From positions 1 to 64,000 of the forward strand of contig JBOEGQ010000009.1 in the NCBI GenBank assembly GCA_050633505.1: a DNA stretch of 64,000 bases. Direction: 5' to 3'. Each line of letters opens with the position of its first letter. Position 1 is the stretch's first letter. Made by a program: the position numbers and the translations under genes. This DNA comes from UBA1672 sp050633505 (GTDB lineage: Bacteria > Pseudomonadota > Alphaproteobacteria > Micavibrionales > Micavibrionaceae). Positions 24,542 to 34,117 of the stretch are shown here, piece after piece. The notes under the pieces are model-generated. The model worked only from the letters and a program-made list of their open reading frames with translations. It ran no database searches and was not told the origin of the DNA.

Positions 24542-26872
24542 TTATTGCGCTCTGGCAGATTTTGCAAGACGTACAAGCTGTATAAACTCGCTACGGTATC
24601 CAAATTCATCGGCACCTTTTCCCTGCTGTGCCATCGCAATTACATCATCATAACTGTATGATCCGGTGTACGTACCACCTTTCAAAATTTGTCCGAACGC
24701 CGCAACTGCAGTGGCAAAATCTGTATCCGTATTCATCGGCGGAGCCAAACATGCCGCATGTGGCGGACAATCATATGAGCCCAAAGCATTCGAAATTGTT
24801 ACAGGTGTTGTGATTAGCTTGCTTTTACTTTCCTTTGGCAATTTGTAACGAATCTTAAGATATGCGTACTCCTCACTTGGGCCTGCAGGTCTTTCCTCTA
24901 ACAACGTTTTGTCCCCATAGCGAAGCGGGTCAACAGATGTCTGGCCACCTTTTGGCGTAAACTCATAGATCGCCGTGACAGTATGCCCTGCACCAATATC
25001 ACCTGCATCAACCTTATCATTGTTAAAGTCTTCGCGTTTCAGGCTTCGTGTTTCGTAGCCGATCAAACGGTATTCCGCCACAGCCGCCGGATTAAACTCA
25101 ATCTGGAATTTAACATCCTTGGCAATCGGGAACAGAGAAGACGTTGCCTCTTGTACCAGAACTTTACGTGCCTCATTCAAGTTATCGATATAAGCCGCAA
25201 CACCATTTCCGTTTTGTGCCAATGTCTGCATCATGTGGTCATTGTAATTCCCCTGACCAAAGCCGAATACGGATAAGAAAACACCACTTTCACGTTTACG
25301 CTCAACAAAGTCTTTCAACTCTTCCTGACTGGTAATACCAACATTAAAGTCACCGTCTGTTGCAAGAATAACGCGGTTGATTGCCTCATCATCGAAATTC
25401 TCTTGCGCCAATTCATAGGCAAGACGGATACCGGCCGCACCCGCAGTCGATCCACCGGCGCTTAAACGATCAAGAGCAGAGATAATCTTATGCTTTTCAC
25501 GTACACTTGTTGGCTCAAGGACTGTACCGGCCGCACCGGCATAAACTGCAATCGCAACCGTATCATCCGGCCCCAGCGTATCCAACAATAGCTTAAGCGA
25601 GTTTTTCAAAAGCGGTAATTTATCATGACTGTTCATTGAGCCAGACACATCCAAAAGGAAGACAAGGTTACTACGGGGCTTTTCACCTGTAATCTCATAG
25701 CCCTTAATCCCGACATGCATCAGTTTTTTACCCTTTGCCCACGGGCTGTCTACGATATTAACAGTCGGGCGGAATGGCTGTGACTTGTCATCCGGTACGG
25801 CGTAATCGTAATCAAAGTAATTGATCAGTTCTTCAACACGTACGGCGTCTTTTTGTGGCAATACGCCATTATTCAATGTCTTACGCATAAAGCTATAGCT
25901 AGCCGTATCAACATCGGATGAAAACGTCGAGACAGGCTCTTCCGCAACAAGTTTAAATGGGTTTTCTTTAAAATCTTCAAACTTGTCACGCCCGACATCT
26001 TTATATCCCGACGGCGCAATAATATCGTCCGCAACAATTGGCGCAATTGATTTCGCAACCTTGGCACGCTCAGCTTTACCAACAGGCTCTGAAAGTTTTC
26101 TCCAGCGTGTGAGAGTTTCCTGAGGCTTTTTCGCTTTCACCTCTGCAAATTTTTCCAAAGATGGTGAAGCAGGGATGGGGGCGTTAAACGATTCCGGCAC
26201 AGCCGCATCAGCCAGCTCCATTGACACTTCTTCGTCTGCAATCGCCCTGTTTTTTGTTTGCGCCACCGAAGAGACAGCATCCACTTCCTGTCTTTGTGGT
26301 ACTTGTGCAATATTCTCACGCATTTCAGTTGGTTTGTTCAATCGCCCATCTTGTTTCGCAGGCGCAGGACGAGATCTTTGAACACTTGCAAAATTCGTTT
26401 CGTTTTGTTGTTCAATGGCCTCAACATAAGCGGGGCTAACATCATCACCTAAGCGCGCATCTTCTTTTGACGCTACTTGTATTGCTATACTCCCGAAATT
26501 CTGATTTCCAGAATCATTAGAAGAGGTTTTTACAGATGCCCCGGCACCCTCACCGATTGTTTCATACATGCCTTCCATTGCAACGGGAATTACAAATAAA
26601 CAAACCCCCGCGGTTAACATCGCACTGCCTGCCAAAAGTTTCTTATAGCTTTTACGTTTTAGTTTCTCTTCCATGGTTTCATTCCTTGTCTTGGTATTGG
26701 TTATACCGATAAGACTTCTAAGGAGTGAAAATCCTTGGGAATTTTTTTTATTTTTTTTCTGATCTTCTTCAAACGCAGCCATAGCAAGGTTTACAGCGCG
26801 TTTTTTTGCGTTATCATCTGCCGAAGGAACAGGTTGATTTTTCAGGATATCTTGTAGCTTCTTATCATCCAT
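24542..26872 (-). CDS. Membrane-anchored VWA protein with anti-sigma-like N-terminus
   Basis: A 776-residue protein. Residues 1-77 are cytoplasmic and charged (MDDKKLQDILKNQP...), a membrane helix spans about 78-100, and a low-complexity Ala/Pro/Glu periplasmic linker runs to about 300. A YfbK-type unit follows: the N-terminal segment DVDTASYSFMRKTLNNG (320-336), a von Willebrand A domain with intact MIDAS Asp408-x-Ser-x-Ser (LDVSGSMNS), and a C-terminal region ending SEFIQLVRLAKSA. The start ATG 26870-26872 overlaps the sigma gene stop by eight bases, so the two are coupled. The layout suggests that the cytoplasmic end binds the sigma factor while the VWA domain senses outside; that is inference. 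Confidence 0.85.
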   Translation of the reverse strand: MDDKKLQDILKNQPVPSADDNAKKRAVNLAMAAFEEDQKKNKKNSQGFSLLRSLIGITNTKTRNETMEEKLKRKSYKKLLAGSAMLTAGVCLFVIPVAMEGMYETIGEGAGASVKTSSNDSGNQNFGSIAIQVASKEDARLGDDVSPAYVEAIEQQNETNFASVQRSRPAPAKQDGRLNKPTEMRENIAQVPQRQEVDAVSSVAQTKNRAIADEEVSMELADAAVPESFNAPIPASPSLEKFAEVKAKKPQETLTRWRKLSEPVGKAERAKVAKSIAPIVADDIIAPSGYKDVGRDKFEDFKENPFKLVAEEPVSTFSSDVDTASYSFMRKTLNNGVLPQKDAVRVEELINYFDYDYAVPDDKSQPFRPTVNIVDSPWAKGKKLMHVGIKGYEITGEKPRSNLVFLLDVSGSMNSHDKLPLLKNSLKLLLDTLGPDDTVAIAVYAGAAGTVLEPTSVREKHKIISALDRLSAGGSTAGAAGIRLAYELAQENFDDEAINRVILATDGDFNVGITSQEELKDFVERKRESGVFLSVFGFGQGNYNDHMMQTLAQNGNGVAAYIDNLNEARKVLVQEATSSLFPIAKDVKFQIEFNPAAVAEYRLIGYETRSLKREDFNNDKVDAGDIGAGHTVTAIYEFTPKGGQTSVDPLRYGDKTLLEERPAGPSEEYAYLKIRYKLPKESKSKLITTPVTISNALGSYDCPPHAACLAPPMNTDTDFATAVAAFGQILKGGTYTGSYSYDDVIAMAQQGKGADEFGYRSEFIQLVRLAKSARAQ

Positions 26873-27434
26873 AATGCGCCTCCTGTTCCTTATCTTTATC
26901 CGTAAACTTCGCCGCCAGCTTCTTACGTGCCTCATGAATGCGCCATGATATCGTGCTTTCCTTCACACCGAGTAGCTTGGCTGCCTCTTTATGGTTTAGC
27001 CCCTCTTGCATTACGAGCAATAGCGCGTCCTTTTCCCCTTCGGGCAGGTTATGAACAAAATCCAGAACCTGACGTGCGTACTGCTCTTCTTCCTGATGTT
27101 CTTGTTGCGATGCGGTTTCTAATGCAGCCTGTTCAACCGCAACAGGTTGGCGGTTATGCTTTTTATAGAAATCTTTGGCCGTGTTCATCACAAGAACATA
27201 AAGCCAACTGGAAAATTTTGATTTGAATTTGAAAGAACGAATGCTACGCGCCAGTTTCATTGCCGCGTCTTGGGCAATATCTTCGGCATCTTGCGTATTG
27301 CCGGTATATGTATGGGCATATCTGAACATGGTGTCATATTGCACATCAATCAAGCGTGCAAAGGCGCTTCTATCGCCTTTTTGCGCTTTCTTGATCAGCT
27401 CTCTTTCCTCTATATCGTCCATTGGCACTTTCAT
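26865..27434 (-). CDS. ECF-type RNA polymerase sigma factor
   Basis: A 189-residue extracytoplasmic-function sigma factor. Region 2 reads FARLIDVQYDTMFRYAHTY with the polymerase/-10 contact DAEDIAQDAAMKLARSI and FSSWLYVLVMNTAKDFY. A Gln/Glu-rich linker of about 35 residues follows, then region 4 with LPEGEKDALLLVMQEGLNH and the helix-turn-helix LGVKESTISWRIHEARKKL. It overlaps the downstream VWA gene, the likely membrane regulator. Promoter targets are unknown; autoregulation is common in such pairs but no -35 pattern is obvious upstream. Confidence 0.93.
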   Translation of the reverse strand: MKVPMDDIEERELIKKAQKGDRSAFARLIDVQYDTMFRYAHTYTGNTQDAEDIAQDAAMKLARSIRSFKFKSKFSSWLYVLVMNTAKDFYKKHNRQPVAVEQAALETASQQEHQEEEQYARQVLDFVHNLPEGEKDALLLVMQEGLNHKEAAKLLGVKESTISWRIHEARKKLAAKFTDKDKEQEAHYG

Positions 27435-27509
27435 GCATTTATCTATATGACGATGGAAAGTTTAGTTTCCTTGGGCAGAAATACAATTTCTTTTTTTAAT
27501 CAGATTGAA

Positions 27510-28070
27510 TTAAATCAAATCAATAAAAAACCGATGCATGGGTGAGGGATGTTGCAACGTTAATTCAGGGTGAAAGCTACTGGCGATTTTATTGCCCTGC
27601 TTTACCCAGACAGGTTTGTTTTCATGCTCTGCCAAGACTTCAATGCTCCCATCCACATCGGTGAAAACAGGTGCGCGGATGAAGGATACTTCGAACCCTT
27701 CAATAACGGCATGATGGCTGTCTAACTGGCGGCCATAGCCATTACGCTCCACGGTCATTGGCAAAATACCAAATGATTTTTGCGTCGGGTTTGTAACCGT
27801 TTCCGCCATAAGAATAGAACCGGCGCATATACCCCAGACAGGTTTTTTCGCAAATTGCTCAACCAGGCTATCCCATAAGCCAAAGCGATTAATAAGCTTT
27901 AGCATCGTTGTACTTTCACCACCCGGCAGAATAAAGGCATCAACCTGTTCAAAATCTGCCTGTGTTTTTACCGCAACAAATTCTGCACCGCAGGCCTCAA
28001 TATGAGGTCTATGCAGGTCAACAGCTCCCTGAAGGGCAAGAACACCAATTTTTTTCTTTACGTCTGACAT
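27510..28070 (-). CDS. pdxT: Pyridoxal 5'-phosphate synthase, glutaminase subunit
   Basis: PdxT hydrolyses glutamine and feeds ammonia to PdxS, which makes the PLP cofactor directly from ribose-5-P and glyceraldehyde-3-P. The 186-residue protein starts KIGVLALQGAVDLH, has LPGGESTTM (glutamine site), the nucleophile Cys in GICAGSILMA, and the C-terminal SSFHPELT His/Glu pair. It is complete. Unusually, it is separated from pdxS (29953-30852) by a plus-strand acyltransferase and a hypothetical gene. Confidence 0.94.
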   Translation of the reverse strand: MSDVKKKIGVLALQGAVDLHRPHIEACGAEFVAVKTQADFEQVDAFILPGGESTTMLKLINRFGLWDSLVEQFAKKPVWGICAGSILMAETVTNPTQKSFGILPMTVERNGYGRQLDSHHAVIEGFEVSFIRAPVFTDVDGSIEVLAEHENKPVWVKQGNKIASSFHPELTLQHPSPMHRFFIDLI

Positions 28071-28259
28071 AGCCGCTTAAGTAATGATTTCTGCCCTGAA
28101 AGTCAATCTCTGAATATTACAATACTTAACGTAACAACTTACCATCTTAAGAAAGCTTTAATATATTAGCATTTACCATAATAGTACATAAGCGCGTTCA
28201 TATTCTTATCGAAGCTTCTTGGACGAGCCACCATAAAAAATAAAAATAAGGAAATAAAA

Positions 28260-29069
28260 ATGGCGTACCTGCACATTACACAGGCATGGGATCTTTCCGT
28301 GCACTCTAATATATTTACGAACAAAAATGAGGCCTCAGAACTGTTCGAGCATAGCTTTAATGTCGTTCCCGTTATGAAACCCGAAGATATGGAAGAGGTT
28401 TATAAGCTCCGCTATCAGGTTTATTGTATTGAACGGAACTTTGAAAACCCCGAACATTATAAAACACAGCAAGAAATCGATCCGTTTGATAAACGATCCG
28501 CCTATATCCTATTACAAGATCAGAAAAGCGGTGAATATATCGGAACCGCCCGTCTGGTTTTGGCAGATCAGCATAATCTACATACACCCGGTTACAAGCA
28601 TTTCCCGATTCAGACACTAACCGATCAGGATTTTGTAGATGAGGCATCACTTGATCTGAATAAAACCGCGGAGATATCCAGGATTTGCTTCTCACAATAT
28701 AAAGCCCAAAATTTGGGATTAAACAGTGATCAAAAGCGCCTCATCCTGCCCGGGTTATTACAAGGCATTTATCTTTTACGTGACTTGCACGATATTGATA
28801 ACTTCACCGCAATTTTAGAAAACAGGCTTATCAAACGTGCAGATCAGCTTGGCTTTGCCCCCAATGAGGTGGGGGATCCCGTTCATCATAAAGGAACGCG
28901 TTATCCGGTTTATTATGATTGCTATCAAACCATGTCCAATATACGGCAACACAATAAAACAATATGGGATATCGTAACGGCAAAAGGAAAATATTGTCCC
29001 AATGGCAGTGCAATGACAGTTGAGGCGATGACGCCACAATGGGATATCAATGACAGGGCGCAAGCCTGA
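28260..29069 (+). CDS. AHL-synthase-like / PEP-CTERM-type acyltransferase
   Basis: A 269-residue GNAT-fold acyltransferase of the group that includes autoinducer synthases, FeeM N-acyl amino acid synthases and the PEP-CTERM/exosortase-associated acyltransferases. Diagnostic stretches are YKLRYQVYCIERNFE at about residues 43-57 (the LuxI-like RY.V.), YIGTARLVL, and TAEISRICFS with the conserved Glu-Ile-Ser-Arg. It probably joins a fatty-acyl chain from acyl-ACP to an amine, giving an N-acyl compound. No exosortase or LuxR gene is nearby. It is an isolated plus-strand gene between pdxT and the pdxS unit. Confidence 0.75.
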   Translation: MAYLHITQAWDLSVHSNIFTNKNEASELFEHSFNVVPVMKPEDMEEVYKLRYQVYCIERNFENPEHYKTQQEIDPFDKRSAYILLQDQKSGEYIGTARLVLADQHNLHTPGYKHFPIQTLTDQDFVDEASLDLNKTAEISRICFSQYKAQNLGLNSDQKRLILPGLLQGIYLLRDLHDIDNFTAILENRLIKRADQLGFAPNEVGDPVHHKGTRYPVYYDCYQTMSNIRQHNKTIWDIVTAKGKYCPNGSAMTVEAMTPQWDINDRAQA

Positions 29070-29089
29070 AAAATCACGCACTTAGTGTG

Positions 29090-29950
29090 TTAAAGATCAA
29101 GCTTTTCTTCGGATTCCCGAACTTGTTCCAACGCATCTTTTACCCTTTGATAGGTGAATATATCTTCATTTAAAAATTGGGTACGCCCATCACAGGCCTC
29201 TTGTAAAGCAGACATGGATTCATCAAGTTGTCGTTCAAACGCATCAATGGCGGCAGGTATATCATCAGGTAAATCTTTATGGGGCTGATCTATATTACGT
29301 TTTTGTAAATCCATTACAAAATCAAATATCGCAAAATTGACTTGACCAAATTTATCACGAAGCGTCTCCAACTCTGCTTCAGGAACAGGCTGCGCCTTAG
29401 ATTCAGGCACTTTAAACCTCCCTAAGATAGGCTGGATTTGATTTTGTACGGCATCATATTGATCTCGCCACCGCATGGTATAAAATGGGGAGTCACGCAA
29501 TGTGTTATTGAGGCTGTTATAACGCTCTGTCATCAGGTGTTCTGCTTCATCCAATTCCCGAATAAATTGCGGATTTGTAAGCTTTTCATTTATGCCCGGC
29601 TGTTCCATAAGCGTTATTAACACATTCGAAGCATCCTGAAATTCCTGCTCTTTTACATGGAGAAGATCATGTGCCGCCCATCGCGTCTGAATGGTGTTAT
29701 AGCGCGTCTTCGGGGCCGATATATCCATACTCACCCGACCATAGGACGCCTGTACTGCATTATACGTTGCATCAAGAGCCCCCGCATTCTTTTCAAGGAT
29801 CTTATACTGCGCCTGTGTTAAAGAAATATCATCATGGCGAATATTATCCGCCTCATCCAACGCAGATTGAAATCCATCATAGATACGATCAAAGGCCACA
29901 TCAGCGGCCTTTGGAAATAAAATCGGAGTACCGTTAGGTGCGCGTACCAT
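29090..29950 (-). CDS. Hypothetical helical protein, 286 aa
   Basis: No family recognised. Long amphipathic helices make up most of the protein (for example LREDKF..., DAVQNQIQPILGRFK, FDFVMDLQKRN, IPAAIDAFERQLDESMSAL), with no membrane segment or signal peptide, so it is a soluble coiled-coil-type protein. The start is ATG 29948-29950, two bases after the pdxS stop (29953), so it is very probably co-transcribed and coupled with pdxS. Whether it has anything to do with PLP synthesis is unknown. It is Asp/Gln-rich, like other orphans in the window. Confidence 0.65.
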   Translation of the reverse strand: MVRAPNGTPILFPKAADVAFDRIYDGFQSALDEADNIRHDDISLTQAQYKILEKNAGALDATYNAVQASYGRVSMDISAPKTRYNTIQTRWAAHDLLHVKEQEFQDASNVLITLMEQPGINEKLTNPQFIRELDEAEHLMTERYNSLNNTLRDSPFYTMRWRDQYDAVQNQIQPILGRFKVPESKAQPVPEAELETLRDKFGQVNFAIFDFVMDLQKRNIDQPHKDLPDDIPAAIDAFERQLDESMSALQEACDGRTQFLNEDIFTYQRVKDALEQVRESEEKLDL

Positions 29951-29952
29951 TG

Positions 29953-30852
29953 TTACCAGCCGCGATTGGCCATCAACATTGGCTCATCAATTTCACTGAT
30001 TTCGGTGCCACGCATTGCAACACCGCCAAGCTCTTTCGATGCCTCAAGAACAACCGCAGGATCATTATAATGCGCCGTTGCCTTAACGATTGCCTTTGCG
30101 AATTTCTCTGGATTATCAGATTTGAAAATACCTGATCCAACAAACACACTTTCCGCGCCAAGTTGCATACAAATCGCCGCATCCGCAGGTGTTGCAATAC
30201 CACCAGCCGCAAAATTAGGAACCGGAAGTTTTCCTTCCTTACGCACGATTTTAAGAAGCTCAAACGGCGCGCCCATATCACGTGCCGCGGTCATAAGCTC
30301 ACTCTCATCCATGTTAGAAACCCATTTGATTTCTGCATTAATTTGACGCATGTGGCGAACGGCCTCAACAATATTACCTGTACCCGGCTCACCTTTTGTA
30401 CGCATCAATGCCGCACCTTCGCCAATACGACGTAATGCTTCACCAAGATTTTTTGCACCACAAACAAATGGCACATCAAAATCATGTTTATTAATATGAT
30501 ATTCTTCATCAGCAGGTGTCAAAACCTCTGACTCATCGATGTAATCAACACCAATTTGTTGCAATAGCTGTGCTTCTGCAAAATGCCCGATACGACATTT
30601 CGCCATAACAGGGATAGAAGAAACCTGCATAATTTCCTCGATCAACTCAGGTGGGCTCATCCGCGCAACACCACCGGCCTTACGGATATCAGAAGGAACA
30701 CGTTCCAGTGCCATAACAGCAACTGCGCCTGCATCTTCTGCGACTTTCGCTTGTTCGGCTGTAACAACATCCATAATCACGCCGCCTTTAAGCATTTCGG
30801 CAAGACCTGTTTTGATGTTAATGACATTGTCTGAGGATGAATTTCCGCTCAT
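29953..30852 (-). CDS. pdxS: Pyridoxal 5'-phosphate synthase, lyase subunit
   Basis: PdxS is the dodecameric synthase that builds PLP from ribose-5-P, glyceraldehyde-3-P and ammonia delivered by PdxT. The 299-residue protein has the family N-terminus GLAEMLKGGVIMDVV, with the catalytic Lys preceding it, the VMALERVPSDIRKAGGVARM segment and the C-terminal FAAGGIATPADAA loop. I start at ATG 30850-30852 (MSGNSSS); a longer frame upstream has membrane-like residues absent from the family. It heads a two-gene unit with the hypothetical at 29090. Confidence 0.95.
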   Translation of the reverse strand: MSGNSSSDNVINIKTGLAEMLKGGVIMDVVTAEQAKVAEDAGAVAVMALERVPSDIRKAGGVARMSPPELIEEIMQVSSIPVMAKCRIGHFAEAQLLQQIGVDYIDESEVLTPADEEYHINKHDFDVPFVCGAKNLGEALRRIGEGAALMRTKGEPGTGNIVEAVRHMRQINAEIKWVSNMDESELMTAARDMGAPFELLKIVRKEGKLPVPNFAAGGIATPADAAICMQLGAESVFVGSGIFKSDNPEKFAKAIVKATAHYNDPAVVLEASKELGGVAMRGTEISEIDEPMLMANRGW

Positions 30853-31000
30853 ATCTCTAATTCCTTGATAAAATTGTCCTGTAAGGCGGGTATTTATACA
30901 TATAAAAACAGGAAATGCAAAGGAAACAGTGCAAAGCGCTTGAACGAGTATAGTACACGTTTTATAACGCATATATTCTAGTCCATATATTTTGCACATC

Positions 31001-32905
31001 ATGAAACATATCAAACCACAATATTACATACCGCATATCGATGGATTGCGCGGTATAGCCGTCCTGTCTGTTCTGATTTTTCACCTTGATAAAAATATAT
31101 TACAAGGTGGATTTATCGGTGTTGATATCTTCTTTGTGATTTCAGGTTTTTTGATTACGCAAATTATTCTTCGCGATCTGGAAACAGATTCTTTTTCTTT
31201 CACCACATTTTATGCACGTCGTGTACGGCGTATTTTTCCCGCTCTATTTGTAATGTTGATTGCATCATTCGCAGCCGCCATTATTTTCCTTGCGCCGGAA
31301 CAATACACGTATCACTTCCAATCGATGCGCATGGCGGCGGGACAAATCTCCAACTTCTTCTTTATGGCAGAGCTGGATTATTTTGCCTCGGAAAATAACA
31401 GCCCCGCATTACTGCATACATGGTCGCTGGGGGTGGAGGAGCAATTTTATCTGGTCTGGCCCCTACTTTTATTGGCGTGTTACAAATTTTTAAAACCCGA
31501 TACACGCTATATTCCACTTATCCTTATCGGTTTTATAAGCCTGATTATAAGCGAGTATCTATTATCCTTTGATCAAATGCAGGCCTTTTACATGCTGCAT
31601 TCACGTGCATGGGAACTTGCCATTGGCGGTCTGATCGCCTTTAAAATCCTGCCGGAGATCAAAAATAAAAACCAAACAAACCTTCTTTCATCTCTTGGCT
31701 TATTCCTGATTATTGGTTCTGTTTCATTCATTAAGGAAGACCATTTTCCGGGGCTGTACGCCCTTATGCCCTGCCTGGGAACCGCACTTATCATCTATAG
31801 CGGTAAAAACGTACAGGGCATCGTGCATAAAATACTCTCAGCCAACGTTCTTGTTTTTATCGGATTGATTTCATATTCCCTATATTTGTGGCACTGGCCG
31901 GTTATCATATTCTATCAAAGCTATTTCGGGGACGATTTAGACGTCATTACAAAATGTGGGCTTGCACTGACATCGCTTATTTTCGGATATCTCTCATACA
32001 AATTTATCGAAACACCGTTCAGGACAATGAAATCTTCACCTGTTAAGGTTCTGATTGGTGGTGTTCTTATGATTGCCCTTCTCATTGTTATATCTAATGT
32101 CTTTAAAAAGTTTAGTAAGGCATCATGGCGGATTACCGCCCCCATAGAGGAAAAGGTCACACGTCCGAATTCATGGGTTAAAACATGCTCTGCAGAAGAT
32201 AGTGCCTATGACCCCATCTGTACAATCGGCCCCAATAAGGAAAAATATGAAGTTTTACTGGTTGGGGATTCACATGCATCGCATTTTATTCCCGTGGTTT
32301 TGAACTGGGCAAAGGAAAAGGGATTAACGGTGCGATTATTCATGCGCGGCGCATGTAAGACATGGCATGATAATAAAGAAACGCGCCTTAAAAACGGAAA
32401 AATCGATCATTACTGTATGAAGCTCTCACAGGATTTTTTCACACTTTTAGAAACTGAGAATTCGATAGAGTATATTTTCCTCGCCCAGCGAAAAACAATG
32501 GGTAATGAAGTGGAGAAGCACTCCCTCAAAAAAATACAATCCTATCAAAAGCTTGTTTACTTTCTCGGCGCGGTTCCTGAATTCGAAAAAGATCCGAATA
32601 ATTGTTATATCAGGCAACACTTACTGATTAGCTCCTTGGTCAAAAATCAAAGCACAGAACATAAATGCAGAGAATTTGATAAGGATTACGTTGATAAAAA
32701 GCTATCACAAACCAATACTCTCTTTGTTCCGTATCTAAAACAAATCGGTATTCCGTATTTTGATCCATATGACTATATGGCCGTTCCGACAGATAAAGAT
32801 GGTAACTTCCTTTATATGGATGATAATCATATAAATGTTTATGGTGCCAAACACCTAACACCGCATTTTATAAAATTTATGGAAGAACACAGTCACAGTG
32901 AATAA
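31001..32905 (+). CDS. Membrane O-acyltransferase with C-terminal SGNH domain (OafA type)
   Basis: A 634-residue inner-membrane protein. The first ~370 residues hold about ten helices of the acyltransferase-3 fold: IDGLRGIAVLSVLIFH (catalytic His in the first helix), GGFIGVDIFFVISGFLI, the RRVRRIFPAL cytoplasmic loop, and HTWSLGVEEQFYLVWPL. The periplasmic C-terminal half is an SGNH hydrolase-like domain with VLLVGDSHASHF (catalytic Ser) and the late DDNHINVYGA Asp/His. Such proteins acetylate lipopolysaccharide O-antigen or other surface sugars. I use ATG 31001. It overlaps the next gene by eight bases. Confidence 0.88.
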   Translation: MKHIKPQYYIPHIDGLRGIAVLSVLIFHLDKNILQGGFIGVDIFFVISGFLITQIILRDLETDSFSFTTFYARRVRRIFPALFVMLIASFAAAIIFLAPEQYTYHFQSMRMAAGQISNFFFMAELDYFASENNSPALLHTWSLGVEEQFYLVWPLLLLACYKFLKPDTRYIPLILIGFISLIISEYLLSFDQMQAFYMLHSRAWELAIGGLIAFKILPEIKNKNQTNLLSSLGLFLIIGSVSFIKEDHFPGLYALMPCLGTALIIYSGKNVQGIVHKILSANVLVFIGLISYSLYLWHWPVIIFYQSYFGDDLDVITKCGLALTSLIFGYLSYKFIETPFRTMKSSPVKVLIGGVLMIALLIVISNVFKKFSKASWRITAPIEEKVTRPNSWVKTCSAEDSAYDPICTIGPNKEKYEVLLVGDSHASHFIPVVLNWAKEKGLTVRLFMRGACKTWHDNKETRLKNGKIDHYCMKLSQDFFTLLETENSIEYIFLAQRKTMGNEVEKHSLKKIQSYQKLVYFLGAVPEFEKDPNNCYIRQHLLISSLVKNQSTEHKCREFDKDYVDKKLSQTNTLFVPYLKQIGIPYFDPYDYMAVPTDKDGNFLYMDDNHINVYGAKHLTPHFIKFMEEHSHSE

Positions 32906-34115
32906 ATTCGATGTCATCATTGTCGGAGCAGGCGCCGCAGGATTAATGTGCGGCTGGCAGGCTGCTATGCGCGGGCGAAAGGTCTGTATTATTGAGCACA
33001 CAAGAAAAGTCGGTGAAAAAATTCGAATTTCGGGCGGCGGACGTTCTAACTTTACTAACCTATATTGTAGCCCTGAAAATTTCCTATCTCAAAACCCCCA
33101 TTTTTGTAAGTCGGCTCTATCACGTTTTGATCAGCATGATTTCATCGCATATGTCGAAGATCACGATATAGATTATCATGAAAAACCATATGATGAGAAT
33201 GCCGCACTCAATTCACGCGGACAGCTTTTCTGTGATAATTCGGCAACCGATATTATCGACATGTTACGCTTTGGTTTTGAAAATCATGAAGGCACGTTCT
33301 TCATGGATACCAAAGTTAAACATACCGAAAAAACAGATGAACATTTCATTTTGAAAACCAGTAAAGGTAATTTTCAATGTGATAATCTTGTCATCGCCAG
33401 TGGCGGATTATCGATTCCAAAAATCGGTGCCAGTAATTTTGGATACGAATTGGCAAAGCAATTTGATCTGAAAATTATACCACCAAGAGCCGCCCTTGTT
33501 CCGTTAACTTTTGAAAATGATTTACTGGAAAAGACCAAGGATTTATCCGGCATTTCCGTTGATGCAAATGTCTCTTGCGATGGTGCGGGCGGATCGAAGA
33601 ATTTCCGTGAAGGATTACTGTTCACCCATCGTGGATTATCCGGGCCATCGATCTTGCAGATCTCTTCATACTGGCGTGAAGGTGAAGATATCACCGTCGA
33701 TCTTGCCCCTGATTTGAATTTTTTCGACTACCTTAAAGAAAAACGAAATACCCATCCAAAACAAAAAATTTCGACTGTTTTATCCGAAGTTCTTCCTGCA
33801 CGCTTTGTCGCGCTCACCCTTAATTTAAATGAAATAGAAGGGCGAATTGCCGATATTTCTGATAAAAAGTTACGGGTCGTTTCGGATTTTGTGAATTCGT
33901 GGAAAGTTACACCCAACGGATCAGAAGGATATCGCACAGCCGAGGTCACACTTGGCGGTATCGATACAAATGAGATTTCATCTAAAACATTCGAAGCCAA
34001 AAAAGCAGAGAGATTGTTTTTTATCGGCGAAGTCCTCGACGTTACAGGACATCTTGGCGGCCATAATTTTCAATGGGCATGGTCATCCGGATGGTGCGCA
34101 GGCCAAGTGGTTTAA
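32898..34115 (+). CDS. FAD-dependent oxidoreductase, BaiN/HI0933 family
   Basis: A 405-residue flavoprotein: the Rossmann loop IIVGAGAAGLMCGW at residues 6-19, the family motif GEKIRISGGGRSNFTN (about 40-55) and the second FAD contact VIASGGLSIPKIGASNFGY. The C-terminal LFFIGEVLDVTGHLGGHNFQWAWSSG is read in two parts and is also diagnostic. This group (YhiN/HI0933/BaiN) has mostly unknown substrates; a few members reduce bile-acid or aromatic intermediates. It has a GTG start at 32898, overlapping the end of the acyltransferase gene, so translation is coupled. Confidence 0.88.
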   Translation: MNKFDVIIVGAGAAGLMCGWQAAMRGRKVCIIEHTRKVGEKIRISGGGRSNFTNLYCSPENFLSQNPHFCKSALSRFDQHDFIAYVEDHDIDYHEKPYDENAALNSRGQLFCDNSATDIIDMLRFGFENHEGTFFMDTKVKHTEKTDEHFILKTSKGNFQCDNLVIASGGLSIPKIGASNFGYELAKQFDLKIIPPRAALVPLTFENDLLEKTKDLSGISVDANVSCDGAGGSKNFREGLLFTHRGLSGPSILQISSYWREGEDITVDLAPDLNFFDYLKEKRNTHPKQKISTVLSEVLPARFVALTLNLNEIEGRIADISDKKLRVVSDFVNSWKVTPNGSEGYRTAEVTLGGIDTNEISSKTFEAKKAERLFFIGEVLDVTGHLGGHNFQWAWSSGWCAGQVV

Positions 34116-34117
34116 CC

